Origin: Amyloporia xantha | Taxonomy: Eukaryota > Basidiomycota > Agaricomycetes > Polyporales > Adustoporiaceae | Length of the DNA stretch: 64,000 nt | Assembly (NCBI GenBank): GCA_036971615.1 | Contig: JAYKKR010000027.1 | Coordinates: forward strand, 496,001-560,000 | Reading direction: 5' to 3' | Part shown: positions 1-11,998 of the stretch, piece by piece | Layout of the letters: every line of letters starts with the position of its first letter | How positions within the stretch are numbered: the first letter of the stretch is position 1 | Position numbers and translations under genes: made by a program | The notes under the pieces: generated by a model | Databases searched by the model: none | The model's input: the letters and a program-made list of their open reading frames with translations, nothing else | Told to the model about the DNA's origin: nothing

Positions 1-1990
1 GCATATGAGCTGAATTCCCGACCACGAATAGGATGAACGGTCACGTACACTCCCTCTATGTCTTCAATGGATCGCATCCGCGAGTATATATGTTCCTGCT
101 TGAACTGATCAATTACCTCTCGGTGGACTTCGAAGTCAATCGGAGGCCTGTATTCAGGATCTGAAGGCTGCAGTTTCTCGTTCACGCTGTTTATTTTCCT
201 CGTGTACGTGTCAAAGATGGGGTACTCGAGCAGAAGTCCCAATGCGGGCATTTTGGGTATGAAGACCGTTCGTGGGCCATACAGCTGAGCCAGTAGATTC
301 AGTGCCAAGTCTATGCAAGGGAGGCATATATGTGCCGTACCTCCTCGATAATTTGTGGAGGCGACCCTGTGCGGCAAGACAGAACTAGTGCAGACATCAT
401 CTTGCGCTGCGGACCGCTGTCCATAAGCAGTCGACACCTGAGTAAAAAATGCAGTACCCACAATCTGAATGTCATGAGCACAATCAACGTAGTCGAGCAC
501 ACAATGTGATTTACCTGATGTAACATGAAACTCTGCCCATGGAACAGCACGCTGACCCACTCGGTGTCGCCATAGACGACGGGATCTGCGATCTACACCA
601 CAATATCAGCGGCTGAACGAATGGCTCTCGCTCGACAAACCTCGATGCTTTTCATATGTCTCAGACAGCTGCGGTCCCGGAACTCCCGGCCAACAGTGAA
701 GTTGTGAAAATTATGGCTTCCCTCGAACCTACGTGCGGTCAACCGCAGCGCTTCTACATGCTCTGGCAGCATTCTGAACTCCCGCTTTCTGCGCAGGTCA
801 TCATCGCGTGTCGTCTCGGGCGCAGCGTCCGTCCAAAATGGATGCGCCGTTACATCCGTGCCGTTTTCCTGCAGGGTGCGGTGGAGGCCGCTTCCCGGCT
901 TCGGGGTGATCATCAGGTACGATGGGAAGAAATACGTATATTTGCGGCTGTCGCATGTACTGCGTCGACCTAGTGTCAGCTGTCCGGGGTCGATCGCGCG
1001 AGCAAAACGACGCACGTCCTCGCATTGAATGAGTTTTGGGCGCGGAGCTGGGCTGCGTCAGGATATGATGGGCGGGGGAAACGGGGACGAGGGCGGACTC
1101 ACGACACTCCACAGGCGGATCTCTGGTGGTAGTTCCTCGTTTACGCGCGCAACTAGGTCAGGGACGCCAGGGACGGCAGTGATCAATTTCATCGAGACGA
1201 CGTTCCCTGCGGCATGGACGCCGGCATCGGTACGCGCAGCGCGACCGAGGTTGACCTGACGTGGTTCTGTCAAGAATTGGCGAGTAATATGCATACGGAC
1301 CCACCTTGACCGGGTCGTCTGCGTTGTCTTGGGACACTGCTCCGACTTTGACTAGGGCATCGAACAGCACACCTTCAATAGTCCGCAGCTTCGGGTCTGG
1401 TTGTCTGTTGCGTGATAAGTAGAGGACATGGCGCAGAAGTACAGGGGGTTGAAGATTACAATTGCATTCAGAACGTACATCTGCATGCCATGGTAGCCCG
1501 CCCCGCAGAAACCTATCAGAAGGGCACATTGCCTCTTGGGCAGCCGGGGTGCCCTCGGCTCCTCGCTGAGTCTCGACTCCCCTTCCCCCTCTCGTGTTCC
1601 GCGCCTGCGATCGCGGACTTTCTCCTTCTCCTTGCTTTTCTTCGACCTGTTACCCTTGTTACCACCGCGCTTGGATGTGGGCTTTTCTGGTGCTGGCACC
1701 TCGCGTCCGGCTTCAGCCTGCACAGAATCACTACTGGGCTCCTGAGGAGGAGTAGAGACTGACTCGGAGTCGATTTTGACACGCTTGGATGAGCCAGGCT
1801 CAGGGTCTTCGTACGGTCTTTTTAGAGTTGGGCTTGCCTCGTGAGCGATCTCCGCAGACTTCACTTCCATGGCATATGCCCGGTAGAAACCAACAGATGG
1901 CAAGATGGAGCAGTGAGGACGAGATACACGGAAAGGGCGTAGAGGGCGCCCACAGACTCGCAACAGGTTTGTGTTGACAAGTGAGAGCAT
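1..1990 (-). CDS. PUS1: tRNA pseudouridine synthase PUS1 (3' end beyond window)
   Basis: Isomerises uridine to pseudouridine in tRNAs; eukaryotic TruA/PUS1 family. Exons read on the minus strand: 1990-1479, 1404-1305, 1255-1103, 1047-1016, 959-641, 592-515, 406-341 and 284 to beyond position 1. Family signatures seen are LLIGFCGAGYHGMQ, the catalytic block RAARTDAGVHAAGN (catalytic Asp at about residue 214), RKYTYFFPSYLM and VFIPKMPALGLLLEYP. The start at 1990 gives a 40-residue Arg-rich leader that looks like a mitochondrial presequence. A second in-frame ATG at 1870 (MEVKSAEIAHE) precedes a Lys/Arg-rich, nuclear-signal-like stretch, so two isoforms are plausible, as known for this family. 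The frame is still open at position 1, so the C-terminus is missing. The divergent neighbour at 2855 leaves an 864-bp shared upstream region. Family call is secure; individual splice sites are by eye. Confidence 0.93.
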
Positions 1991-2854
1991 ACAGCCGGCG
2001 TTCGCCTTGAAATTTCATTGCAACGGTCCTCGAGCTACCGCACGTATCTATGAAGGTGTTCCTCATCTCTCACTCACTCTACGACCCGGTCAACTCTGTG
2101 AAGGCTAGAGGACCCTGTGGCTGCATTCCCTACCTGAATGAATCCTCGCTACCAGTGATGAAGGGCACATCAAATTGAAAATCATTTTATCACGCGAACG
2201 CTCATGGTGCAGGACAGGCTGCTTCGCACAAGTTCGCAGAAAGCCCTATGCTTGCGATACAGAGAGGAACTGGTATACGTTGATGACATAGCAAACAGAT
2301 CGCAACTACAGTATGTACGGCACGGTAGATGCGCCTGGAGGATACACATCCTGGACCCAAGCCATTGACTGAGGTCGAGTGCGCCTCTACCCGTAAGCAG
2401 CTTTGGAATAGTCATGGTACTTACAGTAATCCGTTTCTCCGTTTCTTTGATCTCCGGAGGCCGCCAGGTGAAAGAACTAACTCAGAAGTCGCATGCCATC
2501 CGCCGGGTGAATCGGTAATGAGTGTGCGCGGTCGTGTGCACTGTGCCGCGAGGAAAAGCCATGACTTGACTCGGAAGACCGTCGCAGATAAACACGCATG
2601 TTAGAGGACAGAAACAGCGAATGCATAGCCTGAGTTGACTGAGTGGGCCGACATTGAATATTCGAAAAATGTACCAAGGGCGTGGAAGCACTTGAAGAGC
2701 AACGTGTGAACGGCCTTGAGGACGGGATTCACGCTCTTCGTGATTCTCCCACCTTGTCCCCGCTTGCTCAGGTCTGTGCATGTCGTCGATACCAACTAGA
2801 CACTACATTATATCATAACAATCTCCCTATTCACGACCCCACGTCTCCCTAATC
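1991..2854. other. Divergent intergenic region between PUS1 and MTHFR
   Basis: Upstream region shared by two divergently transcribed genes. Short open frames occur on the minus strand at about 2182-2415 and 2482-2795, but I could not join them into a recognisable protein. One of them starts only with TTG. A small unrecognised gene cannot be excluded. No clear TATA box was seen. Confidence 0.4.
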
Positions 2855-5070
2855 ATGAAAATTAGCCAGAAAATCGCGCAGGCGGAGAAGGAGGATCGAG
2901 TATGGTGGTCCTTCGAGTACTTCCCGCCTCGCACGGCCCAGGTAAGTGTCACTACGTCTGTTATCTATGTAAGAGCCCGTAATCAAATTCGCCTCGATAT
3001 TGTAGGGTCTACAAAATTTGCTCGACCGTATCGAGCGCATGCGCGCTCTTGGTCCAGAGTTCATAGACATTACATGGTGAGCCTACCCGAGACTCATCTC
3101 GGAGGCTGGTGTGCTGAAAGAATGCAGGAATGCTGGCGGTCGCACGTCCGATCTGACCTCTGAAATGGTCAAGACATGCCAAAAGCTCATCGGTATCGAG
3201 ACATGCATGCACCTGACCTGCACAAACATGCCGAAGGAGAAAGTAGACATCGCCCTGAAGGCAAGCCCGCAGCAATTGAATTGTACAGAAATGTATTAAG
3301 ATGTCTCGGCTGTTCTCTAGGAAGCGAAAGAGCACGGTTGTCGGAACGTCTTGGCTCTGCGTGGGGATCCTCCGATGGGCAAGGACGAGTGGGAGGCTGT
3401 CGAGGGCGGATTCATTCATGGCATCGACCTCGTCCGCCACATCCGCCACAAGTACGGAGACTACTTCGACATCGCTGTTGCTGGCTTCCCGCAGCACCAG
3501 CTGCTACCCTCAGACGAGTTCGCCCTCGAGCTGAAGTTTCTGAAGGAGAAAATCGACGCAGGGGCGAACTTTATCTTCACGCAGATGTTCTACGACTTGG
3601 ATATCTTCATTCCCTGGGTGCATGCAGTCCGTGCCGCGGGCATCACGGTCCCCATCGTCCCGGGTATCGCGCCCATCCAGACATGGAACGGCTTCCAGAA
3701 GGCAACGAGCCTTGCGAAGACGAAGATCCCACAGTCCTTTTTGAATGCGCTTGAGCCCCACAAGAACAACGACGAAAAGGTCCGTGAGATTGGAACCAAG
3801 CTTGTCGCGGATATGTGCCGGCGGATCCTTAATGAGCCCCTGGGTATCAAAGGTCTGCATTTCTACACCATGAACCTCGAGAAAGGTACCCGGATGCTGC
3901 TGGAGGAGCTGAACCTCGTCCCCCGTATACAAACCATTAAGCCGCTGCCGTGGAGACAAGTGCGTTGTTTCTCTGAGTTTTGCAGGCGCGGCGTGTTCAC
4001 AACCTGTTCAGTCCCTTACACCTAACCGCCGCACTGAGACTATCCGTCCCATTTTCTGGGCCAATCGGGCCAAGTCTTACCTCTCCCGCACGGAGAACTG
4101 GGATGAATACCCCAACGGTCGATTCGGCGACTCACGTAGTCCTGCATACGGTGAACTGGATGGCTATGGTATCTGGATAAAGCAGACCGTATGCGACTTC
4201 ACTTTACGTTCGCAGTCCACATTTTTATGCTGATATTTCTGCAGAAGGAGGAGGCGCTCCAGCTTTGGGACCATCCAGTTTCCATGCTGGACATCGGGAA
4301 GCTCTTTGCTCGGTTCTGTCTGGGCCAGTTGCCTGCACTCCCCTGGTCAGACTCGGCGCCATCGTCAGAGACGTCTGTCATCGCCACGCAACTAGCCAAG
4401 CTGAACGAGATGGGCTTCTTGACCATTAACTCGCAACCGGCCGTAGACGGAGCACGAAGTGATGATAGGATACACGGATGGGGCCCTGCGAATGGATTTG
4501 TCTATCAAAAGGTATTTTGACACAGCTGTGCCAGCTTTGTCGCGCAAATTCTTGATATTTTACTTTTATCCAGGCCTATTTGGAGTTCTTCGTCTCGCCG
4601 GAGCTTTTGAATGCCCTTCTCCCGCACATTGAACGCGATGTCAATATCACATACTACGTGATCAACAAACGCGGCGATCTCCGCACGAACACGCACTCGG
4701 ACGGCCCCAACGCAGTAACATGGGGTGTGTTCCCCAATAAGGAGATCGTGCAACCGACTATCGTGGAAGCTATCAGTTTCATGGCATGGAAGGTGCGTCC
4801 CAGTTCTATCCGTGCCTGTGGAGTTATACGTAACGTCAATCGCTCAAGGACGAGGCGTATGAACTCGGACGGCAGTGGGCCAAGTACTACGAGCCAGAGT
4901 CGCCGACACGCAAACTTATCGACAACATCATGGACACCTATTTCCTTGTTAACGTCGTACATAACGACTACAAGAAGGCCGAGGCGATCTTCGAGCCTTT
5001 CTTACAAGCTGGCACCGAATTTGCCGCACTGCAAAGCTCCCAATCGCGGACCGTCCTCAACGGACACTGA
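2855..5070 (+). CDS. MET13: Methylenetetrahydrofolate reductase (Met13-type), 604 aa
   Basis: Reduces 5,10-methylene-THF to 5-methyl-THF with FAD and NAD(P)H, supplying methyl groups for methionine synthesis; cytosolic. Eight exons fit in frame: 2855-2941, 3006-3076, 3128-3260, 3321-3959, 4012-4188, 4245-4511, 4574-4792 and 4849-5070. The N-terminal barrel carries SFEYFPPRT (Glu21 is the expected catalytic residue), [28 protein letters not shown] and [12 protein letters not shown]. The C-terminal regulatory domain carries [33 protein letters not shown] and [11 protein letters not shown]. The linker between domains is short, as in yeast Met13 rather than Met12. The third intron (3261-3320) begins with GC, not GT (AAG then gcaagc); phase and family alignment leave no GT alternative. 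The ATG at 2855 is the first in frame and gives the normal N-terminus. Confidence 0.96.
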
Positions 5071-5603
5071 CATCGGGCTTTCCCCCGCATGCCATGCTGA
5101 TTCAACAGCATCCCACTATTCATGTCTCAACACCGTCACGATTACACCCTAGGTCGGATTGCTTAATTTGTTTCCAGCATTCCCCGGGTTCAACCCCCGC
5201 TCCTTTGGACACTGGCCGGCTCGCTGTCTGTTTGCTTTGCACCATATTTTGACAAGTATCCCGCATATAGTCTGAGATGTATTATCATGTTTTCTTGCAT
5301 CAACTGCATCCATCATCCGTCCCTAGGGACCTTGCATCCAACTGCATGTATCTTATTACCAATGGTAGCAATATTATCCGAATATGACATTCGTATTATA
5401 CTCTGAAGATTCTGAAATATGAAACCGTCAGTAAGTACCAATGAAGACGCAGCAGGTGATTTCGCCCAGCTACTGTTTCTTGAACGCGGATTATTTCGCC
5501 AGATAGGCAAGCATCTTTTTCCCCATTCACTTTGTAGCCGTGTTCATTCTGGTCTGGTATATGTACAACATTCACGACGGGTAGCTCGAGGGAAACAACT
5601 AAA
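5071..5603. other. Intergenic region between convergent MTHFR and ELMO genes
   Basis: Region between the stop codons of two convergent genes, expected to hold both 3' UTRs. It is AT-richer than the flanking coding sequence. A short plus-strand frame at 5419-5622 has no family resemblance. I see no RNA gene or repeat. Confidence 0.6.
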
Positions 5604-8600
5604 TTATCCTTGCGTGTCGTAGATTAAATCCGAAAAGAAAAAATCGCAATTATTTGGCGGTGGCCCAGCCACCAAACCACTCGGGATGTCCACCCTCTCA
5701 CCAGATAGATCTGTGATATCATACGTTGAATTTCGATAGCATATACAGAAGTTGGCAAGCCCACCTAGCAACTTGATCTTCAGGCCGATTTCTGTTAACG
5801 CTTGGACGAAGGTCTCTGTCTCTTGGGTAGCAACGTGACCGGCGTCCTTCCTGAGCATGTTCAAACCATCTGTCCAATCCGCGAATCTGGACTGATCTGG
5901 CGCGATTTGATCCGCCAGTGAGGTCCCAGCTGCTGTGAGTAGCGAGAAAGAGAGGGGTGAAGCAAGAGGAGAGCTCGGACCAGCAGGCATGTCGACGTCG
6001 CGCAGGGCAATGGGATAAGGTACGCAAGTACCTGTTGCTACTTCAGTGACGAGTGATAAATCAAGCCGTTCGGGCAGATCTTCTGGGCCTTTCCGCACAG
6101 GAAACTTCACTGCACTGTCAACGTAATGGAGATATTTAGTGCCGTTCTCCTAGCAGTCCCAATGATCAGGATTATTTAAACTTGTAGGGATACGATGAAC
6201 ATACTAGTCTCATGAATCTCCATGGACGGGTTGGACGTCGGATTGTCTCTCGCGCGACCTGAGGCATGGCCGGAAGAGCGTTCATGAACCAAGCGCCCTC
6301 CAGCAAGCAGTGGATGCGCTGTTGGCGGACGAAGTCGAACGACTCTTTGTACAGCTTCGCACGTAGATTCCTGCTCAAAGACATCAATAATTGTTTGACA
6401 ATTGTTCCGACATAGCTACTCACCGCATAGGAACTTTGCTCATGATGTCATCCTCCTTCTCCAACTCTTGCATCTGTCTATCGCGGACTGCACGGTATTC
6501 GCACTCGAGGAAATCATGTTCAACCTCATGCCATGGCCGCACATTCTCCCGTCTCAACGCTACCTTGACTCTGTACACGCAGCTTAGCCAAATGTAGCGC
6601 CCAGAGCAGTCACAGGGAACGTACTGGCTCCGAGTGAGCGCCACCAGACGGGGGAAGTCATCTCTTGAGGCGCCACTTTCGTTCCACATCCGCAGGAAGA
6701 ACTGTGTGGCAAGAGCGTGCACTTTAAAGAAATTGAGGAAGAAAGGTTGGAAGGTTGTGGATGAATCTAATGAAGTTAAACCATTAGATATGGTGCAGAC
6801 AGCTGCTTGGCGGTTACGCACAGCCTGGCGCATATATGGCCCAGTGTTCAGATAGAAGGTCGGCCACTTCGTTTGACGCCTTCGCGATAGGACATCGCCT
6901 TTCTTCCGAGCGACTCAATTGCTCTTGCACCACCTAAGTATAACTCAAAATCAACCCATTCGAAGCCGAAGTGCCTCAAATCGAATGACCGTACCTTCGC
7001 CCAATAATCAGGATCTTTGGCAACAAAATGTTTCTGACCAAATCATGAGATAAGTAGAAAGATAGACTACATGACAGCCGGTACCCACAAGACACTGTAA
7101 CCCGAGTACCCCAACTTCTCGGTATTCCTGAGTAAGGTCTTCCGTGTCGAAACCTAGTTTCCTCCATTTCAATATCTCACCGCCCTCATCCTCTTCATTG
7201 ATCTTGCTATTCGTCCAAATATACTTCAGGGCAGCAGCATGGACGTCGTCAAAGTCAGGTTCGACCACAGTCATCTTCTGCTTGAATGTCACACGCATCA
7301 GGTTGGCTTGGAAATCCAAGATGCAGGATGTCAGATCCTCGATAGTATGTGACGACATCAGACGCTACATACAATTCGTGTCAGTATCACCCGACCAGCT
7401 TACAATATTTGATCAACTCACAATTACAGCCCTGCGCACATTTAGACGCTCCAGCGCATTGATGAACTCATCCCATCGTGTATCAGTTGCATTTGCCAGC
7501 AGCGAATTTATCAGCATCATGCTATAAGACATGATTGATGGTAAATGAGCAAGGAATGAATGATATCAGAATCCTGACGTACCTGTACAGCGCCATCGTA
7601 GTATCTGCGCTACCTAGACGATCCACGACAGTCTCCAACATTCGTGTCTCTTTGCGTATCTGCTCAAAGACGACTTCGAATCCATATCTGTATACAGACC
7701 CGGCTGGTGGGGCAGGAGGTCCTTTGCTAGAGCTAGCCATATGAGCAATAGGCGCGCTCGCGGGAGACGCCTCTACGAGCTTCTTCAAGATCGCGGTCGC
7801 GGGCCGACAAACATTAATGAGCGGCTGCTTCGAAGAAAGAATCTGTACTATCTTCAGAATGAAGTCGTCATCCAATTTGTCCCACCCATAATCAAGCTCC
7901 ATCAAGTTCTGCATCGCAGTCAATGCATACTACAGTGCCTCAGGTGATTAGCCATGCTATGACAACTATCTTGACATGAGAGGACGTACTGCCTGCGTGT
8001 TGCCGTGCGACGTATTGATGACGCTGATGAGTTCCTTCAGTCCGTCGCGTTGTAGGAATTCGACAGCGAACTGCTCTTCCTGACTTCTCGTCAAAATCAC
8101 GTTATTTGAGGGGAGATGCTTCGAAAGCACTTACTCGAATGTATTTTCGCAGCGAGGTGAGCGCGAGAGCTATTTTTGCGTCTCGCTTGACCAGCTTCTC
8201 AAGAATGTCTGTCGCTTCAATGGCTGGTGAATTGACTAGCCTGCGCGGCCAATCACGAGTCAACACATCTTTCACGACTGAGAGGATAGGTGTAAAAGTG
8301 AGCGACACGCACTTCAGGTTAACCTTGCCCTTGATCTTCTTCCTTAGATTGTCGTTTGTCACGAGCTCGTCGTTCTCATCTCTGAGTGCATACATGGCCG
8401 GCGGATCTTTGAGCTTCAGATTCATGCACAGTGCTCGAATGACGTCGTCGACGGGAAGGGCAGGCTCTATGCGAGCGCGGACTGTGAGGCCATCCTTTGT
8501 GGTAACATTGTTTGTGGGCACCAGACCGCCTCTCGGGTGTGCTGAAGCGCCATTTCCATTGGTCGGCGGCGAAGGCGCGGACGACGCAGTCGGTCTTGCC

Positions 8601-8623
8601 GAGCCTTCACCATTTGCAGACAT
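5604..8623 (-). CDS. ELMO/CED-12 family protein, 775 aa
   Basis: Homologue of animal ELMO and yeast Lmo1, the partner of DOCK-type exchange factors that activate Rac/Rho GTPases at the membrane. Thirteen exons fit in frame: 8623-8313, 8240-8135, 8079-7990, 7929-7583, 7521-7422, 7364-7089, 7033-6995, 6933-6822, 6766-6625, 6570-6424, 6370-6205, 6149-5765 and 5710-5604. Order: Ala/Ser/Pro-rich N-terminus, an RBD-like part (VRARIEPALPVDDVIRAL), armadillo-type helices (AVEFLQRDGLKELISV, ALTAMQNLMELDYGW), the ELMO domain (WRKLGFDTEDLTQEYREVG, VVQEQLSRSEERRCPIAKAS), a helix (FVRQQRIHCLLEGAWF), then an atypical PH domain (PWRFMRL, KYLHYVDS, FADWTDGLNML). It ends in a short Pro stretch (GPPPNN), the place where animal ELMO binds the DOCK SH3. 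Length is close to animal ELMO (about 730 aa). No DOCK gene lies in this window. The PH-domain loop near 6040 could instead contain an intron. Confidence 0.9.
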
Positions 8624-9801
8624 GTTGCACTACAAGTGGAATAACCTGCATGAGGTGTAGGTAATATAGGGTGAGGACAAGATACGGGTCATAGACAGAG
8701 CGGTTTACGAGTGAAATAAAGAGCTACACCAGGCCTTTCTGCAACATAGAGACGGTCGTCCGGGGACCCGGGTGTACGAGATGGCCCAATCATAATTCGC
8801 CAACATGGATGCGACTAATCTCAAAAAAAAGACATGGACTTCGAGGAGGTAGAAATGGGAGTGCCGAGTGCGTAGCAGTCACGACCACGAGAATACACAT
8901 CCAAGGAGAATGTCATACTCACCAAGGTGGGTTCCAGTTTAGCAGAGTATATGTGTGTAGGCGCGGAGGAATCTGTCATACAACAGCGTTTGTCAGTACC
9001 TACACCAGGCACATCAGAGAAATGAAATCCAGCACAAGACAAAAAACGAAGAATCAGAATTGCGAATTGGCATCCAGCGCGCCCGAAAAGGCACTCAGAC
9101 TGACGTGCAAATAATGGAAGACTCATCCTTCAAGACGTAGGCTATGAATGGACACGTACCAAAGATAAGGTAGTAAGATCCGACAGTAAGAGTTCCCGCC
9201 GTATGAGTTCGCAACAATTTGGGCAGCGGAAAGAAAGTAAATGGTCCGAATAATGATAGCAGCAAGCAAATAAGCAGAGACCCGGACAGCCTTGTAGGCG
9301 GTGGCACCGGGTGGTATCAGAAGATATTACACAGCTATCGACGGTCTGTGCTAGCAAACAGCCTTCGAGCTGTGAAATCAAAAAGTAAACGAGAGCAAGA
9401 TGGCTGGAGAACAAGATGCAAACTGGTGGTATCAGTGGTCGTAGTCGTCGTGGGCGTATGAGCGTAGGCGCCTCATCCTTAGAGGGTGATCAACAGACGC
9501 CATCACTGCCTTTCCCTCCATGGACTCCTCCATGGACAGTGTCGGCATCGCTTCCCCTACCACATTAGCCGACAGTCAAATGCTAACAGCCTTTTTGAAA
9601 CTCTATATTGCGTCGACCGACGACCGCAAATCAATGGCATATCATGATTTCGACCGGTAGCAACATTGACTGGCGACTGAGATGCTCTTTGACCGCTTGT
9701 CAGCCTCATCACCGACAGCCTCATGGATCCTCTCTTTGCTGAGGCTGGATTAGCTAGTAGTCAGTCCTATTACCTTCCTTCAACGTCGGTTGTCGTCGAC
9801 C
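8624..9801. other. Upstream region shared by ELMO and the 9802 gene; weak minus-strand frames
   Basis: About 1.2 kb between divergent genes. On the minus strand at about 9095-9414 hydrophobic stretches can be read in two frames (for example VSAYLLAAIIIRTIYFLSAA and SGSLLICLLLSLFGPF), but none joins to other exons in frame. This may be a relic of a membrane-protein gene or chance. The 300 bp before 9802 are CT-rich, as is usual for fungal promoters. Confidence 0.35.
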
Positions 9802-11998
9802 ATGGCGTCCGCCGGGCCACCACACAAGGTCAGCGTGCCGCGATGTAGCGGTCGCCCCGCACCTGATCTGCCCTCCTCCGCAAGTCTCGATATCAAGGAT
9901 ATACTTGCTCAGAACCCATGCGAAAGTCTACTCTCTCTGTCTCCTATACTGCCATCCATCTCGGATGATTCACTGTCCTTTGACGACGTCCCTCCTTTTC
10001 CGTCTGATGCCAGACCTCCTCTATATGTCAATGTCGTCGACTCACCCACTCTCAAGTCAGTGCCTCCTGTCAATAAGTCTACTTCAGGCAACACATATCG
10101 AGTAACAACCACTATCCCGACGGGTCCTCGGCTGAAACTTATGCTACTGGAGCCGATCTGTATTCAGGGATGGATGGTGGGTACTCAGACTAACGTCCTC
10201 CTTTATGCTCGACGAATAGTTTCTTTTATACAGGACAAGGTGCCCGCAATACCTGCCCCTGGTCACGTACCGTGGCAGGAAGGTGACTATGACGAGGACG
10301 AAACCTTCCGCTTCCCCTCACTGCCCTGGAAACCTGAAGGTTCCATGTTCTCGCGCGAAGAATTCAAAGAAAGGCTTGCTAAACTTCATCCCGAGCGCCA
10401 ACGGCGTACTCAAGACACTCAGGATGCGATGCACAATTACCGGTCACCTCTGTCACCCACTGAATTGACGGTCAGGGGAGAACAAAGCACTCGGCAACTT
10501 GATGTCCAGGACTCCACTGCCCATCATTCCATTCACATTTTGGATAGCAGTGGTCTGGATGCCTCCGGTAGTGTGTCGAAGGTAGAAGTCCCGACCATCA
10601 TGATCTCAAGCTCGACGGCGATCATCCCGTTTTCGCTTGAATCATCACAGAGTCTCATGCGCGTGCCTCTGGCTGTCCGGAGAGGTCAGAAAGTACCAGC
10701 CACCCTTGCTCTGAACAAGACCAGTTCGACGTCCGAAGATGACCCATATCCGGACATACCAAGCCCCTTCCTGGGTTCTCCTTCAGCTTCCACTCCCACC
10801 TTCGAGTTTACTTCAAACACCAGCGCTTCATCTCTGGGGTTGGAAGCAATGTGCGCCGATCTACGTCAACGCTGTCCTGATTTACGATCTCCTAGCCCGC
10901 AAGAGACTCCTGAGCAGCCAAATAGACATGCGCATATCTTCGCAGCTTCGCTATCATCTACTTCTGATCCAGAGGACGAATGGCAATTCGCTCAAGATCT
11001 CTTGAATATGTATGGCGATAAGGTGCCTCCGTCTCTAGACGATGATACCCTGCAATCGTCTCCATCCAGCCAAATGCGGGACAGGGAGGAACTGTCTAGC
11101 AGCGACGTGGAGTCTTTCTCTTGGGCTATGTCTCCTACCCTGACGAACTCGGACGATCAGACACTCGTTAGTCCGCTCTCGCACGACTTGCGCCAGATGA
11201 GGCGGAAGACGGTCATCATCGAGACACCCACCCACGCGAAGGTTCTACCCTCCGATAGCGACACGCCACCCCCTGTCGGCGACTTTGACAAGCATCAACC
11301 TGTCCCATTCGAGAGTCCCTCGTCCAACAGCTTCTCCTGCACGCAATGTCAACAGTCCACCCCCGTGCAGTCTCGGCCTTCGAGCAGCGCAAGCATGCGC
11401 CCGGTCAAAGGGATCCTCAAAGAGAAGAAGAGCGTCCGCTTCTCCATAATCCCGAGCCGCCACGAGTACCCATCTGAGGAAGCACGACTCTGACAACCAC
11501 TCTCACCTCTCGGAACCTGTCAGCCGCTCGGCCATGTCCCCTCGGCTGGGCTCGCCACTGCGACAGAGCTTTTCTCCCGATGCCAGTGGCCTCTCCAACG
11601 ACTCTGCTACCCGACCAGACGATTCGGAGCCTGCTAGCCGTCCCAAGCACCCTGCCCTGCGCTCCATTATACGCAGCGTCGACCGGCCTGTCAGCCCGCA
11701 GACGCCGACTGTCACCCCCGCGATCCTCGCGGACCAGCAGCGCGCGCCACTGCGCTCGCTGAACACCCGGCAGAGCCTCCCTGCAAAGCGGAACTCGAAC
11801 GCTGTCTATGTAGACCAGAGTGCGCGAAAGAGACGCACCACGGATGAGGTCGGCCGGCCGAAGAGGCTGATGAAGACCGTGTCGACGTCGTATGCCACCA
11901 CTGGCAGAAACGAGAACGCCTCGGTGCGGGAGTCGGCTCTACAGAAGACCCGCATGCCTGTCCCTTTCCGTAGCATTTTGACGAAGTTGCGGGCGTGA
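9802..11998 (+). CDS. Ser/Pro-rich disordered protein with PP1-type docking motif, 693 aa
   Basis: I do not recognise a named family. Three exons fit in frame: 9802-10176, 10234-11465 and 11524-11998. The second intron (11466-11523) explains why the frame appears to stop at 11493 and restart at 11534. The first intron is a multiple of three without stops, so retention would add 19 residues. The protein is low-complexity (Ser, Pro, Asp, Thr) with one ordered-looking stretch (TYRVTTTIPTGPRLKLMLLEP). Near residue 530 it has GILKEKKSVRFS. KSVRF fits the RVxF motif by which regulatory subunits bind protein phosphatase 1, and this is the only functional hint. The C-terminus is basic with RSILTKLRA. 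The ATG at 9802 is the first Met of the frame. A scaffold or phosphatase-regulator role is inference. Confidence 0.7.

Noticed and set aside
2177..2795. Small minus-strand gene between PUS1 and MTHFR
   Set aside because: No combination of the short frames gave a recognisable protein or a consistent set of exons; kept only as a note on the intergenic entry.
11493..11534. Apparent frameshift splitting the 693-aa protein into two genes
   Set aside because: A 58-nt GT-AG intron (11466-11523) joins both parts in frame with normal phase.
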